64,000 bases of DNA from the NCBI GenBank assembly GCA_030562195.1, contig JAUJPP010000005.1:13264826-13328825 (forward strand). Direction: 5' to 3'. The notes under the pieces are model-generated. The model saw only the letters and a program-made list of their open reading frames with translations, did not search any database and was not told the origin of the DNA. Both the position numbers and the translations under genes were made by a program. Position 1 is the stretch's first letter. Every line of letters starts with the position of its first letter. Positions 61,201 to 64,000 of this stretch are shown here, piece after piece. Origin of the DNA: Nipponacmea schrenckii. Its lineage: Eukaryota; Mollusca; Gastropoda; Lottiidae.

Positions 61201-63702
61201 ATAAAAAAAATATGTAAAACCCTCACAGGCTTAGGTGTGGAAAAACACTATTATTGGAAGCCCCTACAGCAGCCTACAGCAGCCTACATAACTGTCAAAA
61301 TAGCTGTGAGAGAATGAAATAGGATCAGCTATGTTTTATATATTATTAATTTCTTTCATTTAAAATCCATAATCTGAAATAATAAATTGGATATGGAGCT
61401 TCTAATAAACAACTTAAACCATGTTTCTTTTTTTATACGTTAAATTTGTACACGTCTATAGCTAGCTGTAGTACTAGTTAGTAATGACTTATACTAAATT
61501 ATAAGCAAGCATACTTGATCAGACAGCTTGACACTCAGCATACCTATATCATCAATGATAAGTATGTCAGTATTTTTTATCCCAACTGTGTCTGTAAGAA
61601 TGCTTTTTGACAATGTGTTGTTGGATTATCTCCCATGTTCTATGCCCAACTGTGTATGTTTCTCCTAAATCAATGTTCATTGGAAAATTGAGAGACTGCA
61701 ATGTCTGTTGTTGAAGTAATTTCCAATCTGACATTTATTACATCGCTTTTACCAATGCAAGCTTGACCAAAAACAACAACGTTATGTCCGCTTTCTTCGA
61801 CAGAACATGTTTTCTTTTTTAACCACTTGTCGAAACAATTTTATTTGCCATGTGCCAGAAGCAAATGACTGATCTATTATTAGAAACATAAACATACCAA
61901 CCAATCAGATCTCAAGGTCAAGGACATCAGGGTCACTTCCGGTTATTGAAAATGGTACAAAATATGAAAATGCTGAAAAGTTTTAATAAAATTTCTGTTT
62001 TCTCTACATACACAGAAAACATGTACGCTTCCTTAATTGCTTGGTTAACTATATGTATATAAGCTAGGTTGAACTGCGCACCCATTTAACCAATTTCTAC
62101 TGGAATTATAGCTTTTTTGCAAGTGTAGTTGAAGAGCTCTTACATTTCCTGATTCTCTAATGTCATACCATGTCTATATTGTATCATGGGAATTTTTTTT
62201 TATCACACCGGATGATGGCGTCTCTTTTATACTTACGTAAGATATCTGCTGTCACCTTTACTGTATTCTTTCCCTGTAGAAAAAATTAACTACATTAAAA
62301 ATTGTTCTGTTATTCTATAGAGAATTTTAAGCAGACTAAATCAAAAGAATTCATACGGTAGTAAGTACTTCGGGTGATTACAACACTCACAAAGTTTTAT
62401 CAAAATCCATCAAGAATCCAGACCTTAATAAATTTAATTAAGGCAGTTTCAGGCACATTAAAGTGTGGGGTATAAAAAGATTATTGAATGGGATTTTTCA
62501 AGAAAAGATTAATATTTGAAGTGTAGGCCCTAAGCTTAATACAAAAGTATCATTTTGACAATTTGAGTATACTTTTCAAATCATGGACTAAAGGGGTAAC
62601 TCTACGCTAATTCTCTGTCCATAAGTGGACTATATTTTGACCAAAATACTATTACTTAAACTTAGGTTTTGAACCTCTCGTTGTCATGGTAAAGTCACAA
62701 AAATGAATATTTCCATGGTAACATAAAAGTATCACTGAAACTAACATCCCAAATCCCAAAGATTATGAGCTTCATGCTACAGAAAATGGTACTACAAAAT
62801 GCAAATTTTCTCCAAAAATATTTTGGAAGTAGCCTACAGATTAATTCAAAGCGGCCCAGGCTTTATTTGTTTCGGACAATCATCCGACAGCCTCAAATAC
62901 ATGAAATCTTTTGGTTAGCTAATCAGAAATAGTCTACAGAGCTTACCTTTGAAATTTGAGCCTTCAAATCCATGTGTATCCATAATTATCTGTGTTTGAA
63001 AAATCATAATGACTTAAGAAATTACGAACGTCCCGCCATATTGGAAAACGGTTCGTCTTGATAATCAAAGAGTTATCCTTCCCGTCGTGCAATAGCGGTC
63101 ATCTATATAAACAGACTACAACGCATTTTTCAATTGTAGACGTTGTCAACAGGACGCACAATTTTCAGACTGACTGGAGACCAGCTGCGTACAGCACAGA
63201 AAAAAAATGAAAAGTGTAATTTTTTGTTTGAGGCATATTTCAAGGTATTTTGCGATTTTCTCAGAGCTTGAATATTTCTGAGGACTGTTTAAATGTAACA
63301 AAGGCCAAAAACGACCCCTAAAAATCAAGCCTGGCCTGGGCACCTTTAAGAAAAATATTCAAGGGAGGTAACCCAATTTTATGCCATCAATTTTCTATAC
63401 TTACAAACTTGAGCCAGGAATGTCATTTCTCCAGCTATTGTCGCATGAAACAAACTAAAATAACCTTCTAGAAAGGTGTGAATCAAACCACACATCATAA
63501 ACCAGCATAAAATTAGTCTCTCTGTTGTTGAAAATCTTGTTTTGGAACGTCCACTGAAAAACCAGGTAACAGCCATGAAAAGTCCAACCGAACCAAACAT
63601 TCCTCCCAATAAAACAGATAATCCTTGATCGTTCGGAACATAATGAGGAAGAACTATATCCTGTGGGAAATATGGGTGTTTTACTGAACTATTTGGTGTC
63701 AT
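54848..63702 (-). CDS. EBP: 3-beta-hydroxysteroid delta8,delta7-isomerase / emopamil-binding protein (whole gene, 3 exons)
   Basis: ER membrane enzyme that shifts the C8-C9 double bond to C7-C8 in post-lanosterol sterol synthesis. Exons 63702-63405, 62273-62237 and 55205-54848 join in phase to give 230 aa, the same length as human EBP. Catalytic positions are kept: H75 and E79 in GLIHTFLEGYF, E121 and T124 in CMESITA (human numbering one higher). Other family strings are HPYFPQ, VPNDQG, WKEYSKGDSRY, QLYGDVLYF and HPLYFWFYF. Several hydrophobic membrane segments are evident. The C-terminus ends KKRY, a KKxx-type ER retrieval signal. Intron 2 (7 kb) carries a large transposon. Confidence 0.98.
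55771..57339. mobile_element. hAT-like transposon, 1.57 kb, nested in the left terminus of the larger element
   Basis: It starts CAGGAGCGTAGC and ends GCTACGCCCCTG, flanked by perfect 8-bp direct repeats TACATATA (55763-55770 and 57340-57347). The interior consists of repeated phrases (tttaccgacxxxttc, cggttttaccgac, two ~180-bp direct repeats at 56095-56470) without an intact transposase. The uninterrupted partner sequence at about 62066-62073 shows a single octamer. Confidence 0.9.
57590..58160. repeat. Degenerate ~115-bp dispersed repeat block
   Basis: Three to four units with 'gggcaataactcaaaaaacg', 'cttatcaattccaatgctca', 'caccaagtttcattaaaa' and 'attgtagcttctattgtgtc', then 'acgacagaccgacggacatg'. 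Same family as 4360-4960 in the opposite orientation. Confidence 0.65.
58600..59490 (+). pseudogene. Unidentified decayed coding fragments inside the large transposon
   Basis: Open stretches include RGATIEVKCFDITTLLPQDF and ADEFIFGKDSG (about 58640-58760), IDNAHIGLMSQIKLDSNCID (about 58822-58885) and WFKSWELSEKCYLMSAKTRE (about 59117-59180). A last frame ends in a Cys/His-rich stretch (CCQCHHNQTDNDLKEGQCC, around 59345-59405). They look protein-derived, with shifts between them. I do not recognise the family. Confidence 0.4.
60520..61860 (-). pseudogene. PIF1-like DNA helicase relic
   Basis: Broken - strand reading frames contain the ordered helicase motifs. A Walker-A-like VVVFGQACIGKS (about 61785-61750) differs from the canonical GxAGTGKS. 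A Walker-B-like TDILIIDDIGMLS lies at about 61585-61530. LTFCFGDLFQLPPV (about 60860-60812) is the PIF1 signature GDFFQLPPV. Frameshifts and stops separate them. Presumably the former helicase of the surrounding transposon. Confidence 0.7.
62237..62273 (-). CDS. EBP: EBP exon 2 (37-bp micro-exon)
   Basis: Acceptor tttttctacag and donor gtaagt on the - strand flank 37 bp that take phase 1 to phase 2. It reads WKEYSKGDSRYL, matching human 'LWKEYAKGDSRYI'. It is far too short for ORF callers. Without it exons 1 and 3 would not join in frame. Confidence 0.96.
62850..63345. mobile_element. TTAA-type MITE (CCAGGCTT family), copy 2
   Basis: Near-identical to 34682-35171 along its whole length. The right flank is TTAA (63346-63349), the left TCAA (62846-62849). 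It lies in EBP intron 1, ending about 60 bp from the exon 1 donor. Confidence 0.88.
63405..63702 (-). CDS. EBP: EBP exon 1 (start codon at 63702-63700)
   Basis: 298 bp ending in phase 1 with donor gtaagt. The start is ATG at 63702 giving MTPNSSVKHPYFPQ, which lines up with the human N-terminus. The frame is open a little further upstream but only through a TTG codon, so I did not extend it. The exon carries the first two membrane segments and the HxxxE catalytic pair. Confidence 0.96.
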
Positions 63703-64000
63703 TTTTGTTTCGAATTCTAATTCAACTTCACACAAGTTTTGATATTAACACTGATCACATTCGCCGATCTAATGCCTTCTCGTACGACGACAGTTAACCA
63801 ATCACTTTATTACATTTTGATCATGTGACTTTTACTTTCAGTTTGTTATTGTAACCTGATGTGTCTAGTTTCGGTTTATGATTTTGAAGAAAAGCATGAA
63901 ATTTGTATCTCTTTTTTAATATGCACCCAAGCACATGGAAGTATGTTATGAATATATATCTTAGAATTACAAGTGCAAATATAAGAATCTTTGTCCAAAA
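63703..64000 (-). promoter_or_regulatory. EBP upstream region, possible promoter
   Basis: About 300 bp lie upstream of the EBP start. An inverted CCAAT box (CCAAT on + at 63798-63802, about 100 bp from the ATG) and a CACATG-type E-box (around 63826-63833) are visible. No TATA box or sterol-response element is evident to me. Promoter function is inferred from position only. Confidence 0.3.

Larger units (their letters stand above)
55622..62170 (-). mobile_element. Large inverted-repeat transposon (~5 kb plus nested insert) in EBP intron 2, with PIF1-helicase relics
   Basis: Long inverted termini: 55622-55770 continued at 57348-57430 on the left, and 61975-62170 reversed on the right. Both share, in order, GAATCAGGAAATG, CAGTTCAACxTAGCTTATAT, GTTAACCAAGC and CATGTTTTCT...AGAAAACAGAAA. 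Between them are decayed coding fragments (60520-61860 on the - strand, 58600-59480 on the + strand) and ~115-bp degenerate repeats. The exact outer ends and target duplication are not fixed. PIF1-like helicases are known as cargo of several eukaryotic transposon classes; I do not assign this one to a class. Confidence 0.72.

Noticed and set aside
63703..63735. N-terminal extension of EBP (CEVELEFETK)
   Set aside because: There is no ATG in that frame; it would need a TTG start. The ATG at 63702 gives the family N-terminus and the exact human length.

Overview
The window is animal nuclear DNA: AT-rich, with short exons in long introns, GT-AG splice sites and a heavy load of tandem arrays, tRNA-derived SINEs and cut-and-paste transposons. 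The exon content and repeat style suggest a marine invertebrate, most likely a mollusc. That placement is inferred from general character, not from a species-specific marker.

Two protein-coding genes are present, arranged tail to tail. The first, on the + strand from 2459 to 49460, is a voltage-gated calcium channel alpha2/delta subunit of the CACNA2D3/4 type. I could place 32 exons with consistent phases, encoding 1,070 residues from the VWA_N region to a hydrophobic, GPI-signal-like C-terminus and stop codon. The signal-peptide exon(s) lie upstream of the window or were not recognised. One internal VWA exon, expected between 22627 and 26033, is not visible. The second gene, on the - strand with start at 63702 and stop at 54848, is a complete three-exon EBP gene (sterol delta8-delta7 isomerase, 230 aa, the same length as human EBP).

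Layout: 1-2458, a pogo-like TIR element and a 36-bp array. 2459-19873, N-terminal and early VWA exons in introns of up to 8.7 kb. 19874-26111, rest of the VWA region. 26112-31433, Cache-region exons separated by arrays of 38 and 33 bp. 31434-37342, exons 15-19 with 54-, 22- and 78-bp arrays. 37343-43053, dense exons 20-28, ending in an 84-bp array. 43054-49460, exons 29-32, including a U12-type AT-AC intron. 49461-54847, 3' UTR and intergenic sequence. 54848-63702, EBP, whose 7-kb intron 2 holds a large inverted-repeat transposon with PIF1-helicase relics, itself interrupted by a hAT-like element.

The most striking observation is that the 3' splice sites of exons 19 and 28 are each the last copy of a tandem array (78-bp and 84-bp units). 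Each unit carries the splice acceptor plus the first part of the exon. Both periods are multiples of three, and the nearest upstream acceptors would extend the protein in frame by 26 aa (exon 19) or 28 or 56 aa (exon 28).

The alpha2/delta protein would act at the cell surface, promoting trafficking and gating of Cav channels. EBP would act in the ER in sterol synthesis. Nothing in the sequence links the two functions; they are simply neighbours.
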